In this document: positions 1 to 8,240 of the stretch, in pieces
Numbering within the stretch: the first letter of the stretch is position 1
Layout: each line of letters starts with the position of its first letter
Source: Soehngenia longivitae
GTDB taxonomy: Bacteria; Bacillota; Clostridia; Tissierellales; Tissierellaceae
Reading direction: 5' to 3'
Length of the DNA: 64,000 nt
NCBI RefSeq assembly: GCF_004684055.1
Contig: NZ_SRIB01000002.1
Coordinates: 62,001 to 126,000 of the forward strand
Notes under the pieces: generated by a model
The model's database searches: none
Told to the model about the DNA's origin: nothing
What the model saw: the letters and a program-made list of their open reading frames with translations, nothing else
Made by a program: the position numbers and the translations under genes

Positions 1-2
1 TC

Positions 3-509
3 TCACAGCAACCTATGATATTTGTAGTAAATATTGATGAAAATCAACTGGCAAATAAAACTTACCCTAAAAAAGATGAACTTTATGAATACGCCAAAGC
101 CTCAAATACACCAATCATAGAGATATCGGTAAAAACTGAACTTGAACTTAGGGAGCTAGATGAGAAAGACAGAGAAATATTCATGGAAGATTTAAATATA
201 AAAGAATCAGGTATAGATTTACTTTCAAAGACGGCTTATGATTATTTAGGACTTATTTCTTTCTTGACAGCAGGAGAAGATGAGGTTAGAGCTTGGCCTA
301 TTAGAAAAGGAATCACAGCAAAAGAAGCTGCAGGCAAAATTCACTCCGACATAGAAAAGGGCTTCATAAGAGCCGAAGTCTGTAAATTTAAAGATTTAAA
401 AGAACATAAAAGCATGACTAAATTAAAAGAGCTAGGACTACTAACTTTGGAAGGGAAAGAATACATTGTACAAGATGGAGATATAATCAATTTTAGATTT
501 AATGTATAG
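3..509 (+). CDS. ychF: YchF/OLA1-family ATPase, C-terminal part (cut by window start)
   Basis: The first complete codon in frame is at base 3 and the reading frame is open to the window edge, so the GTPase-like N-terminal half lies upstream. The visible about 168 residues carry the end of the nucleotide-binding domain (a strand ending in FVVNIDEN) and the C-terminal TGS-like domain with the family's hallmark segments AGEDEVRAW, AAGKIHSD, GFIRAEV and VQDGDIINFRFNV. YchF is a cytosolic, ribosome-associated P-loop protein that hydrolyses ATP rather than GTP and is linked to stress control. The nucleotide-binding motifs are not in view, so the identification rests on the C-terminus, which is very conserved in this family. 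Confidence 0.93.
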   Translation, partial: SQQPMIFVVNIDENQLANKTYPKKDELYEYAKASNTPIIEISVKTELELRELDEKDREIFMEDLNIKESGIDLLSKTAYDYLGLISFLTAGEDEVRAWPIRKGITAKEAAGKIHSDIEKGFIRAEVCKFKDLKEHKSMTKLKELGLLTLEGKEYIVQDGDIINFRFNV

Positions 510-530
510 GAGAGTTGAAACTCTCCTTTT
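509..530 (+). terminator. intrinsic terminator after ychF
   Basis: A perfect 7-8 bp GC-containing hairpin (arms 509-515 and 520-526) is followed by four T. It begins on the last base of the ychF stop codon. The TtcA-like gene starts 25 bp later with its own ribosome site. Confidence 0.8.
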
Positions 531-555
531 AAATATAATAGAGAGGTAATGAAAT

Positions 556-1410
556 ATGACAAGCGAAATAAACTATTGTGAGCCAATTATTGTTGAAAAT
601 GATAGAAAGGCTTTAAAGGAAATTGAAAGGAGCATAATAAAGACTTACAGAAAACCAATTTGGTCCAAATTCATAAAAGCAATCAAGGAATATGACCTTA
701 TAAAAGACAATGATAAGATTGCAGTAGCTATATCTGGAGGCAAAGATAGCCTTTTAATGGCGAAACTATTTCAAGAATTAAAAAAATACGGAAAAAATAA
801 TTTTGAAGTTGAATTTATAGTGATGGATCCGGGGTATCATAAGGATATCCGCAAACTCCTTGAAGAAAACCTAGATTATTTACAAATTCCTGCACATATA
901 TTCGATGCAAATATATTTGAGGTAGCTGATAGAATTGCTGGAGAATACCCTTGCTATATGTGCGCGAGAATGAGAAGGGGAGCTCTTTATGGTAAGGCCA
1001 AAGAACTAGGCTGCAACAAATTAGCATTGGGGCATCACTTTAACGACGTCATAGAAACTACAATGCTCAATTTATTATATGCGGGTAGCTTTAAAACTAT
1101 GATGCCTAAATTAAAGTCCCAAAACTACGAAGGGTTAGAGCTGATTAGACCGTTGTATTTAATAGAAGAAAAATACATTGAAAGATTTATAAAATCAAGT
1201 GGAATTTGGCCACTTAATTGTGCTTGTATGGTGGCAGCTAAAAAAATTGGGAATAAGAGATATGAAATAAAAGCATTGATAGATAAGTTAAAAGAATCAA
1301 ATGAAAATGTAGAAATGTCGATTTTTAGGGCTGCTCAAAATGTCAACCTTGATCAAGTTTTAGGATATGAGAAAAAAGGAATAAAAAATTCATTCTTAGA
1401 TGAGTACTAG
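556..1410 (+). CDS. TtcA-family PP-loop ATPase (tRNA 2-thiocytidine-type sulfurtransferase)
   Basis: The 284-residue protein has the PP-loop SGGKDS near residue 60, which binds and adenylates with ATP, then a CxxC pair (CYMC) and the TtcA/TilS-like segment LGHHFNDVIETTMLNLLY. TtcA enzymes activate a tRNA base with ATP and use a Cys-bound [4Fe-4S] cluster to place sulfur on cytidine 32. A further Cys pair (CACMVAAKK) lies near residue 215. The start ATG has a GAGAGG site 8 bp upstream. The short Firmicute branch of this family is little studied, so the tRNA target is inferred from family membership. It sits ahead of xth with a 14 bp gap and is probably cotranscribed. Confidence 0.8.
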   Translation: MTSEINYCEPIIVENDRKALKEIERSIIKTYRKPIWSKFIKAIKEYDLIKDNDKIAVAISGGKDSLLMAKLFQELKKYGKNNFEVEFIVMDPGYHKDIRKLLEENLDYLQIPAHIFDANIFEVADRIAGEYPCYMCARMRRGALYGKAKELGCNKLALGHHFNDVIETTMLNLLYAGSFKTMMPKLKSQNYEGLELIRPLYLIEEKYIERFIKSSGIWPLNCACMVAAKKIGNKRYEIKALIDKLKESNENVEMSIFRAAQNVNLDQVLGYEKKGIKNSFLDEY

Positions 1411-1424
1411 AAGGAGATGATTTG

Positions 1425-2183
1425 ATGAGATTGGTATCATGGAATGTAAATGGATTGAGAGCAATTATGAAAAAAGGATTTATAGAATCAGTAAAAAAAA
1501 TTAATCCTGATGTATTATGCCTTCAAGAGACAAAAATGCAAGAAGGTCAAATCGACTTAGATGTCGATCTTGAAGAATACGAAAAGTATTTTAATTCTGC
1601 TCAAAAAAAGGGATACTCTGGCACTGCGATATTTAGCAAAGTAAAACCTATAAATGTCACCTATGGAATGGACAAGGAAGAACACGATAAAGAAGGCAGG
1701 ATAATTACAGTAGAATACGATGACTTTTATTTAGTCAATGTATATACGCCAAACTCTAAAACTGAATTAGAAAGACTTGAATACAGGATGATATGGGAAG
1801 ATGAGTTCAGGTATTATTTAAAGGAATTAGAAAAGACTAAACCAGTAATCGTCTGTGGGGATTTAAACGTTGCTCATAAAGAGATAGATTTAAAAAATCC
1901 AAGTTCTAACCGAAAAAGCGCGGGGTTTACAGACGAAGAAAGAAATAAATTTACTGAGTTATTAGATGCTGGATTTATTGATACGTTTAGATACTTTTAT
2001 CCTGACAAAGAAGGGGCATACACTTGGTGGAGTTATCTAACTAAAGCAAGGGAAAGAAATGCAGGATGGAGAATCGATTATTTTCTAGTATCAGAGAGTT
2101 TAAAAGATAGACTTGTAGACGCTAAAATTCATTCTGACATATATGGTTCTGACCATTGCCCAGTTGAGTTGGAGATAAAGTGA
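1425..2183 (+). CDS. xth: exodeoxyribonuclease III / AP endonuclease
   Basis: This 252-residue protein is a member of the exonuclease-endonuclease-phosphatase fold. Visible motifs are SWNVNGLRA at the N-terminus, CLQETKM (metal-ligand Glu), YTPNS, GDLNVAHKEIDL (catalytic Asp/Asn), and the C-terminal GSDHCPVELEI with the catalytic His. It cleaves at abasic sites and removes 3'-blocking groups in base-excision repair. I place the start at ATG 1425 rather than TTG 1422, because AAGGAG at 1411-1416 then lies 8 bp upstream. Length and motif order match the bacterial Xth/ExoA family. Confidence 0.95.
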   Translation: MRLVSWNVNGLRAIMKKGFIESVKKINPDVLCLQETKMQEGQIDLDVDLEEYEKYFNSAQKKGYSGTAIFSKVKPINVTYGMDKEEHDKEGRIITVEYDDFYLVNVYTPNSKTELERLEYRMIWEDEFRYYLKELEKTKPVIVCGDLNVAHKEIDLKNPSSNRKSAGFTDEERNKFTELLDAGFIDTFRYFYPDKEGAYTWWSYLTKARERNAGWRIDYFLVSESLKDRLVDAKIHSDIYGSDHCPVELEIK

Positions 2184-2215
2184 TTTTAGAAACAATCCAT
2201 TAATTTATCATATAG

Positions 2216-2243
2216 TTTTCACAAACAAGATATACAATATAAT
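2216..2243 (+). promoter_or_regulatory. putative sigma-A promoter of htrA
   Basis: A TTTTCA element at 2216-2221 and a perfect TATAAT at 2238-2243 are separated by 16 bp, about 20 bp before the htrA ATG. I see no CtsR- or CIRCE-type heat-shock operator here. Confidence 0.5.
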
Positions 2244-2263
2244 CACAAATGGAGGGATGAGTT

Positions 2264-3511
2264 ATGAACGATGATGAGTACAAAGATGAAAATCAAGAAG
2301 AAATAGAAAATCAAGAAGAAATTTTTGAAAGTAATAGTAAATCTGAAGAAGCAAAAGAAGAGATGAAAGAAGATGAACCAAAGAAGAAAGATTTAAATAA
2401 CTCTAACAATGAAGCAATCGCAAACATGACTTTTAGATGGAAATCGTTGATAGTAGTTGTTTTGATCATTTCATTATTGAGTGGCTTAGCAGGTTCATAC
2501 ATTGGCATTAGAATATTTGCTTCAAATATCAATACAAACACAAACAACACACAAGAAATTGTCATAAACCCTAATGATAGCTATACCACAGTTTCTGCAG
2601 TGGTACAAAAGAGCATGAGCTCAGTTGTAGGGATAACAACTGTGGAAATAAAAGATTATTTATATACTCAACAGCTAGTTAGTGGTGTAGGTTCAGGTGT
2701 CATTGTAAATTCTGACGGATATATTCTAACTAATTCCCATGTAATATCTGACGGCAATGCAAGAGAAATCCAAGTTTTATTTGAAGATGGAGAAAAGTTA
2801 GATGCTAAAGTAGTTTGGGTTGATAGCTATATGGATCTAGCCATCATAAAAGTAAACAGGACCAATTTACCTGTAGCAGTTTTAGGGGATTCAGATTCAT
2901 TGGTTGTAGGAGAATTGGCGATAGCTATTGGAAATCCTCTAGGGCTTGAATTCCAAAGGACTGTAACGAGTGGTATCATCTCAGGACTAAATAGATCTGT
3001 TCAAGTTGACAACAATGTAGTAATGGAAAATCTAATACAAACTGACGCCTCAATAAACCCAGGAAATAGTGGAGGGCCTTTGTTAAATGCAAAAGGTGAA
3101 GTGGTTGGTATAAATACAGCAAAGATATCTTCAGCAGAAGGGCTTGGATTTGCAATACCAATAAATACAATAAAGCCAATAATAGACGAAGTTTTAAAGA
3201 CTGGAACCTATCAAAAAGTGTATTTGGGTATAAAGGGAGTCTCAGTTGAAGAATATGAGATTGGATTGGGCATAGATTTGGAAGCTGACAACGGAGTTGT
3301 CGTATTGGAAGTTCAAGCAAATAGTCCCGCAAGCAAAGCAGGATTACAAACAGGAGATATCATAACAAAATTAGATGATAGAGAGATAGAAGATATGAAT
3401 GACTTAAGAAATGGCCTCTACTCATATAAAGTAAATGACAAAGTAATACTTGAGATCATCAGAAATGGAGAAGAAAAAACATTAGAGGTGACATTGGAAG
3501 CATCGAGATAA
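2264..3511 (+). CDS. htrA: HtrA-family membrane-anchored serine protease with PDZ domain
   Basis: The 415-residue protein has a highly acidic, low-complexity cytoplasmic N-terminus (about residues 1-55), one transmembrane helix (about 61-84), a trypsin-like protease domain and one C-terminal PDZ domain (about 310-410). The catalytic triad is visible as His159 (TNSHV), Asp191 (YMDLAI) and Ser269 (GNSGGP). It would degrade misfolded exported proteins on the outer face of the membrane. The GGAGGG ribosome site lies 7-8 bp before the ATG. The gene is monocistronic, with its own promoter and a strong terminator. Confidence 0.95.
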   Translation: MNDDEYKDENQEEIENQEEIFESNSKSEEAKEEMKEDEPKKKDLNNSNNEAIANMTFRWKSLIVVVLIISLLSGLAGSYIGIRIFASNINTNTNNTQEIVINPNDSYTTVSAVVQKSMSSVVGITTVEIKDYLYTQQLVSGVGSGVIVNSDGYILTNSHVISDGNAREIQVLFEDGEKLDAKVVWVDSYMDLAIIKVNRTNLPVAVLGDSDSLVVGELAIAIGNPLGLEFQRTVTSGIISGLNRSVQVDNNVVMENLIQTDASINPGNSGGPLLNAKGEVVGINTAKISSAEGLGFAIPINTIKPIIDEVLKTGTYQKVYLGIKGVSVEEYEIGLGIDLEADNGVVVLEVQANSPASKAGLQTGDIITKLDDREIEDMNDLRNGLYSYKVNDKVILEIIRNGEEKTLEVTLEASR

Positions 3512-3514
3512 TTA

Positions 3515-3545
3515 AATGCGGCAGTTTAAACATGCCGCATTTTTT
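3515..3545 (+). terminator. intrinsic terminator after htrA
   Basis: Perfect 9 bp stem (3515-3523 with 3533-3541), 9-base loop, and a T run to 3545. It starts 4 bp after the htrA stop codon. Confidence 0.9.
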
Positions 3546-3610
3546 GCTAGTATTTTTTTACAAATCTGATATAATAATATTTAGATTATCGAAATAAGAG
3601 GGGTGTTAAA

Positions 3611-5422
3611 ATGGTAAAAGCATTGCCTAAAAGAAATGAAGTTGATGTAAATCTGACATGGGATCTGACTAGCCTATTTAAAACAGAAAAAGCTTTTAAC
3701 GAAGCATTGGATAAGACTAAAAAACATGCAGAGAAAATAATCAGGGACTATAAAGGAAAACTTAAAACACCAGAAGACATAAATCTATGCCTAGATGAAT
3801 ACAGAGAATTTGAAATGCTTTTCACATGGCTTGCGACATATGCATCATTAAAAGTGAGTGAAGACCAGACGAATATGGACAATCAAGCCCTATACTCTAA
3901 AGTTATGACAACTTTTACCAAAATACTTGCAGAGATTGACTTCATTGAGGAAGAAATTTCAAATTTACCAAAAGAGATAATAGAACAAGCAATCAGTCAG
4001 TCAGCAGATAACTTTGGATTTCTCAAAAATATACTAAGAAAGAAACCACATAGATTGCATAAAGAAGCAGAAAGAGTATTAATAAGTTTAAGCAATAGTT
4101 TAGAAGCGCCAGAAAATATATACAACATGGCAAAATTAGCAGATATGAAGTTTGGCGAGTTTGAAGTTGATGGGAAAAAGTATCCTTTGAGCTTTGTATT
4201 GTTTGAAGGCGAATGGGAATATGAGAAAGATACAAAAATAAGAAGGAAAGCATTTGAAGTTTTTTCCAATAAATTAAGAGAATATCAGTATACAATAGGA
4301 GCAGCCTACAACACTCATGTGCAAACAGAAAAGACGATTTCTGAGCTCAGAGGATTTGAATCAGTCATAGATAGCCTGTTATTTCCTCAAGAAGTAGAAA
4401 GAGAGCTATACGATAGACAAATAGATTTAATAATGGAAAATCTAGCACCCCACATGAGAAAGTATGCAAGATTATTAAAGAAGATATATTCTTTAGATGA
4501 AATGACGTTTGCAGATTTAAAAATTGATGTAGATCCAGATTTTGAACCTAAGATAAGTGTAAAAGAAGCAAAAGAATATATATTAGGAGCTTTAGGTATT
4601 TTAGGAGAAGACTATGTAGAGATGCTAAATAGAGCATTTGACGAAAGATGGATAGACTTTGTTCAAAATCAAGGGAAATCAACAGGTGCATTCTGTTCGT
4701 CACCTTATGGATCACATCCATATATACTCATATCATGGACAGAGAGAATGAGAGAAGCTTTTGTGTTAGCTCATGAACTTGGACATGCAGGTCATTTTAC
4801 TTTAGCGCATAAAAACCAAAGCATATTTAATTCAAGACCTTCACTTTATTTTATTGAGTCACCATCGACGATGAATGAAATGCTAATGGCAAATTATCTG
4901 ATGAAAAACACTGCAGACAAGAGGATGAAACGATGGGTAATATCAACAATCATAGCTAGGACTTATTATCACAATTTTGTAACTCATCTATTAGAGGCTC
5001 ATTATCAAAGAGAAGTTTACAAGCTAATTGACAATGGAGAAAGTGTAAATGCAGAAATATTAAATCAATTAAAGCGACAAACCTTAGAGAAATTCTGGGG
5101 AGATGATGTTATAATAAATGAAGGCGCAGAGCTCACATGGATGAGACAACCTCACTATTACATGGGACTTTATCCTTACACATATTCAGCCGGTCTTACT
5201 ATAGCTACACAAGTAAGCCAAAGGATTTTAAGAGAAGGAGAAAGTGCAGTAGAGGATTGGAAAAATGTGCTAAAATCAGGTGGAACAAAGACTCCAGTTG
5301 AATTAGCTCAAATGGCAAAAGTAGATATCACAACTGAAGAACCTCTATTAAACACAATAGAGTATATTGGAAGCTTAATAGATGAGATTATAGAATTGAC
5401 TGAAGAAATAGATAATGAATAA
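3611..5422 (+). CDS. pepF: oligoendopeptidase F (M3B zinc metallopeptidase)
   Basis: The 603-residue length is normal for PepF. The zinc-binding HExxH is HELGH at residues 388-392, inside the family-typical LAHELGHAGH, and a downstream SPSTMNEM segment carries the third zinc ligand Glu. A glycine/tyrosine-rich C-terminal segment (YMGLYPYTYSAGL) is also conserved. The enzyme hydrolyses peptides of about 7-17 residues in the cytosol. This fits an organism that ferments peptides, although PepF is widespread. The ribosome site is GAGGGG before ATG 3611. Confidence 0.95.
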   Translation: MVKALPKRNEVDVNLTWDLTSLFKTEKAFNEALDKTKKHAEKIIRDYKGKLKTPEDINLCLDEYREFEMLFTWLATYASLKVSEDQTNMDNQALYSKVMTTFTKILAEIDFIEEEISNLPKEIIEQAISQSADNFGFLKNILRKKPHRLHKEAERVLISLSNSLEAPENIYNMAKLADMKFGEFEVDGKKYPLSFVLFEGEWEYEKDTKIRRKAFEVFSNKLREYQYTIGAAYNTHVQTEKTISELRGFESVIDSLLFPQEVERELYDRQIDLIMENLAPHMRKYARLLKKIYSLDEMTFADLKIDVDPDFEPKISVKEAKEYILGALGILGEDYVEMLNRAFDERWIDFVQNQGKSTGAFCSSPYGSHPYILISWTERMREAFVLAHELGHAGHFTLAHKNQSIFNSRPSLYFIESPSTMNEMLMANYLMKNTADKRMKRWVISTIIARTYYHNFVTHLLEAHYQREVYKLIDNGESVNAEILNQLKRQTLEKFWGDDVIINEGAELTWMRQPHYYMGLYPYTYSAGLTIATQVSQRILREGESAVEDWKNVLKSGGTKTPVELAQMAKVDITTEEPLLNTIEYIGSLIDEIIELTEEIDNE

Positions 5423-5425
5423 TAA

Positions 5426-5444
5426 GGGGGGCTTAAAGCCTCCC
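5426..5444. terminator. short GC-rich hairpin between convergent genes
   Basis: Seven paired bases (5426-5432 with 5438-5444, one G-T pair) around a 5-base loop lie between the pepF stop and the stop of the convergent minus-strand gene. There is no long T run on either strand, so termination here is probable but unproven. Confidence 0.5.
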
Positions 5445-5782
5445 TAAATTCTTCTTATTACACTTATCTTTAACTTTCCGTTTTCATAATTTACATTTCC
5501 CTCATCAACCAAGGAATCAAGTAAATTTAATTCAAAAGAATAGTCACTCCCCAACAATTTATAATAGTATTCCTCTGTGTCATCCCTCCGAGGCGTATTT
5601 AAAAAAACTTGAAGTTCTTTAATAACCGTCTCATCTATGTTTTCAATATAACCTTCGAGATTTATTATATTCATTTTATCAGACTTTTTAAAATCGATAA
5701 TTATATCATCACACTTATAGAATAGATAAATTTTCAACAATTCATTCATTACTCTAATCATTATTGAATCATTTTTATTCAT
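5444..5782 (-). CDS. hypothetical protein, DUF1576-operon partner
   Basis: I do not recognise this 112-residue protein. It is mixed alpha/beta by eye, with no signal peptide, membrane helix or cysteine cluster, and carries an acidic middle and a basic end (SVIRRI). Its start overlaps the end of the upstream DUF1576 membrane-protein gene by 8 bp, so the two are translationally coupled and may work together. A GAGAGGA ribosome site lies about 10 bp upstream of its ATG. It is the last gene of the minus-strand operon. Confidence 0.65.
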   Translation of the reverse strand: MNKNDSIMIRVMNELLKIYLFYKCDDIIIDFKKSDKMNIINLEGYIENIDETVIKELQVFLNTPRRDDTEEYYYKLLGSDYSFELNLLDSLVDEGNVNYENGKLKISVIRRI

Positions 5783-7040
5783 TGAACTTATCCTCTCTAA
5801 AAGAAGTTATTATGGGAACTAAAAATGCTGCTATAAACCCTCCAGAAAATCCGTTGTTATATAGATTTAGACCTGCATGGAGGTATGACAGATTGGAAAC
5901 CAAAGCTGCATGTAAACCACCTGCTAATAAACCTACGAAAAACCCAAATTCTCCTGTTAAAGGAGCTAAAGTGGTTGAAAAAAATACTGTTAAGATAGAG
6001 TTTATATCGGATAAGTCACTGCCCGTTATTTTTAATATAATGATAGCTCCCAACATAACAGGTAGTACATTTTTTGGATGTTTCCCAAAAGATCCAAAAC
6101 CCATTACGGTAAATATCGCTGCAATGGTAGGGCCATTTAAATTTGCACCTATTATTTCAATATAAATTAAACAGATTAATCCAAGAATGCCCATGTTAAA
6201 AATAGCCATATCAAATCCATCTAAGCTTATGAAATCAGTAACTAATCTTCCAGAACGCTTGATTAGATTTTTATACCTATGGATATCTAGCTTTGTTATA
6301 ATGAGTTTAAACGCTATCATGCTAATTGATATGAAGTATATCAATACTTTTATTTTACTATCAGGCCCTTGATATACTACGAATATCGGTTCTAATGGCC
6401 TGTCGAATATTCTAAACAGTGAAGCAATTATCATACCAATGATTCCAGAGGTAAAACCAACATTGTAAAGACTATAGCCTTGGTGAAATCGTACAAAACT
6501 ATTTGCCAATGGTGGCATTATAAATCCAACTAATAAACCAGATACTGCAGCAAAGATATAATTAAAAGGAAATATCAACTCGCTGCCAAAGCCAACACGA
6601 GTCACTAAAGGGCTAAGTGCAGTACTAAAGAAAGCAATTACTGTAAATTTAGCAAATTTTTCTTTCTTTATTTTACTATAAATAAATACTCCTAAAATTA
6701 TTGCTAGCACATTGATAATGTTTTTGCCAAACATTGAAAAACCTGTAACAGTGAATATTGCAGATATAACAGGGCCGTTAGGATCTATATCTTGAACTTT
6801 CACAATTATCAACAAAATGAGCATAACTATGCTGCTGTTTAATAATGCTGCACCAATGTTTGCCACTTCGAAATAATCAACTATTAATACGTCGGGATGC
6901 TCTATAATGGTTTTTAATCCGCTAAATATTTGATTTGGTGTATTGAACATAAATGCAGACGAAAACAGTAATATACAGTAAAAAAACAAAATAAAATATT
7001 TTATATGTTTTTCATTCTTTTTATAGAATAAAGTTTGCAT
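5775..7040 (-). CDS. DUF1576-family polytopic membrane protein with internal duplication
   Basis: The 421-residue protein has roughly ten hydrophobic segments and matches what I know of the DUF1576 family, whose function is undescribed. Two halves repeat each other: IFTVTGFSMFGKN with IFTVMGFGSFGKH, and GYSLYNVGFTSGIIG with GLNLYNNGFSGGFIA. This suggests an inverted or tandem two-fold fold as in transporters. The conserved Gly, Asn, His and Lys residues inside otherwise hydrophobic segments suggest a substrate path. It lies between an XRE-TPR regulator (8 bp gap) and a small soluble protein (8 bp overlap). A transport role is inference. Confidence 0.8.
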   Translation of the reverse strand: MQTLFYKKNEKHIKYFILFFYCILLFSSAFMFNTPNQIFSGLKTIIEHPDVLIVDYFEVANIGAALLNSSIVMLILLIIVKVQDIDPNGPVISAIFTVTGFSMFGKNIINVLAIILGVFIYSKIKKEKFAKFTVIAFFSTALSPLVTRVGFGSELIFPFNYIFAAVSGLLVGFIMPPLANSFVRFHQGYSLYNVGFTSGIIGMIIASLFRIFDRPLEPIFVVYQGPDSKIKVLIYFISISMIAFKLIITKLDIHRYKNLIKRSGRLVTDFISLDGFDMAIFNMGILGLICLIYIEIIGANLNGPTIAAIFTVMGFGSFGKHPKNVLPVMLGAIIILKITGSDLSDINSILTVFFSTTLAPLTGEFGFFVGLLAGGLHAALVSNLSYLHAGLNLYNNGFSGGFIAAFLVPIITSFREDKFNE

Positions 7041-7048
7041 CTAAATAC

Positions 7049-8116
7049 CTAAAATATTCTTCCAATAATTTTTTTATATTTCTCTGTGTATTTTACGAAA
7101 TCATACTCTGGATTTTTAATAACTGAACTAATAAAATTTTGTTTGTTATATTCATAACTCATATTTGGAGTTAGATTTTCAACTAAATTAAAATATCTAT
7201 TTTTTGATAAATTTAACATTTCTTCATTTGTCATTAATAGCCAATCAACATATTTGTCAATATATGATAGAGTTTTTTCTTTATCTTTCATCACAGCAAA
7301 AGTATCAGCAAACATTAGGATGTTGTTACCTAACAAATAACCTTCTAATTCAAAATCAAGAATAATTTTTCTTTGAAGATTAGCTAATTCCAATGCATAT
7401 TCAAAGTTTCTTTCTTCTAAAGCAATGCCCCATAAACTAGCTAAGGAAATAATTGAATTGTTAATATTGTTAAAGAGACTCTCTTGTTCTATTTTCTTTG
7501 CTTTTTCTTTATCCCCCGTTATAGAATAAATCGTTGAGAGCATGAAGCCAGTATTTACATTGATCTTTGGGAGAGTATTTAATAGATCAATCGCTTTTTC
7601 ATACTCACCTTTCATCGTATAAAGGCTTGATAAAACGTATAACGCAGCTTGTTTTACTTCTAGATCACCAATCTTTGAAGCTTCTTCTAAAAGCTCTATT
7701 GATCGATTTAACATTCTATCAGCTTCTTCTTCTGAATGAGCTAATTGAATATATTCTTGTAAAAGGCTTCCTATCCTAAATTTAAGAAAAAGACTATCTG
7801 GGTATTCTTCTAAATACTGTTCGCAGATTTTCAAAGCTTCATAATAATCTGAAGTGGAAAATTTTTCTGCACAGATTTTATATATGTTGTTTACATCTTC
7901 CGGTGTAAGTTCTGTTTCAAACATCAAGAGTGAGTCAATAGTTGTTCCTAAGATCCTTGCTATAGAGGATATGATGGTGATATCGGGATATGATATATTA
8001 TTTTCCCACATTTCCACGACTTCTCTAGACACACCTAATCCATAAGCAAACTCCTCAATACTTATTCCCTTATTCTCTCTTAATTTTTTGATAGTATTTC
8101 CAACCGACAATTGCAT
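7049..8116 (-). CDS. XRE-family regulator with C-terminal TPR-like repeats
   Basis: The 355-residue protein has an N-terminal helix-turn-helix (about residues 5-60: TIKKLRENKGIS, then GVSREVVEMWENN) followed by helical TPR-like repeats to the end. This architecture occurs in peptide- or metabolite-sensing regulators of the Rgg/PlcR type. A longer frame runs upstream to 8164, but I choose ATG 8116 because GAGGAGGT lies 5 bp before it and the extra residues would precede the HTH. It heads the operon with the DUF1576 gene and faces the ABC exporter pair across a 124 bp divergent region, so it may regulate either side. Confidence 0.85.
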   Translation of the reverse strand: MQLSVGNTIKKLRENKGISIEEFAYGLGVSREVVEMWENNISYPDITIISSIARILGTTIDSLLMFETELTPEDVNNIYKICAEKFSTSDYYEALKICEQYLEEYPDSLFLKFRIGSLLQEYIQLAHSEEEADRMLNRSIELLEEASKIGDLEVKQAALYVLSSLYTMKGEYEKAIDLLNTLPKINVNTGFMLSTIYSITGDKEKAKKIEQESLFNNINNSIISLASLWGIALEERNFEYALELANLQRKIILDFELEGYLLGNNILMFADTFAVMKDKEKTLSYIDKYVDWLLMTNEEMLNLSKNRYFNLVENLTPNMSYEYNKQNFISSVIKNPEYDFVKYTEKYKKIIGRIF

Positions 8117-8178
8117 GATAAACCTCCTCACCTTGAAAAGCAAAATTATATTTGTTATAATCATTTTTATACTTTTAT

Positions 8179-8207
8179 ATTATACCCTAAAATGATAGAA
8201 TAAACAA
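8179..8207 (-). promoter_or_regulatory. promoter of the XRE-TPR / DUF1576 operon
   Basis: Read on the minus strand, TTGTTT (8202-8207), a 17 bp spacer and a perfect TATAAT (8179-8184) precede the ATG at 8116. The same 124 bp region must also hold the exporter promoter, so the two could share regulation. Confidence 0.65.
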
Positions 8208-8240
8208 ACAGACTAGACAAAATAAGGAGAGCGTATGTAA

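Noticed and set aside
1422-1424. TTG start for xth
   Set aside because: The adjacent ATG at 1425 gives the better 8 bp ribosome-site spacing and the normal MRLVSWN start.
5764-6372. Plus-strand ORFs opposite the DUF1576 gene
   Set aside because: Shadows of a well-formed minus-strand membrane protein with an internal repeat.
7049-8164. Longer N-terminus for the XRE-TPR regulator from ATG 8164
   Set aside because: The extra 16 residues overlap the promoter region and lack a ribosome site; ATG 8116 has GAGGAGGT at 5 bp.
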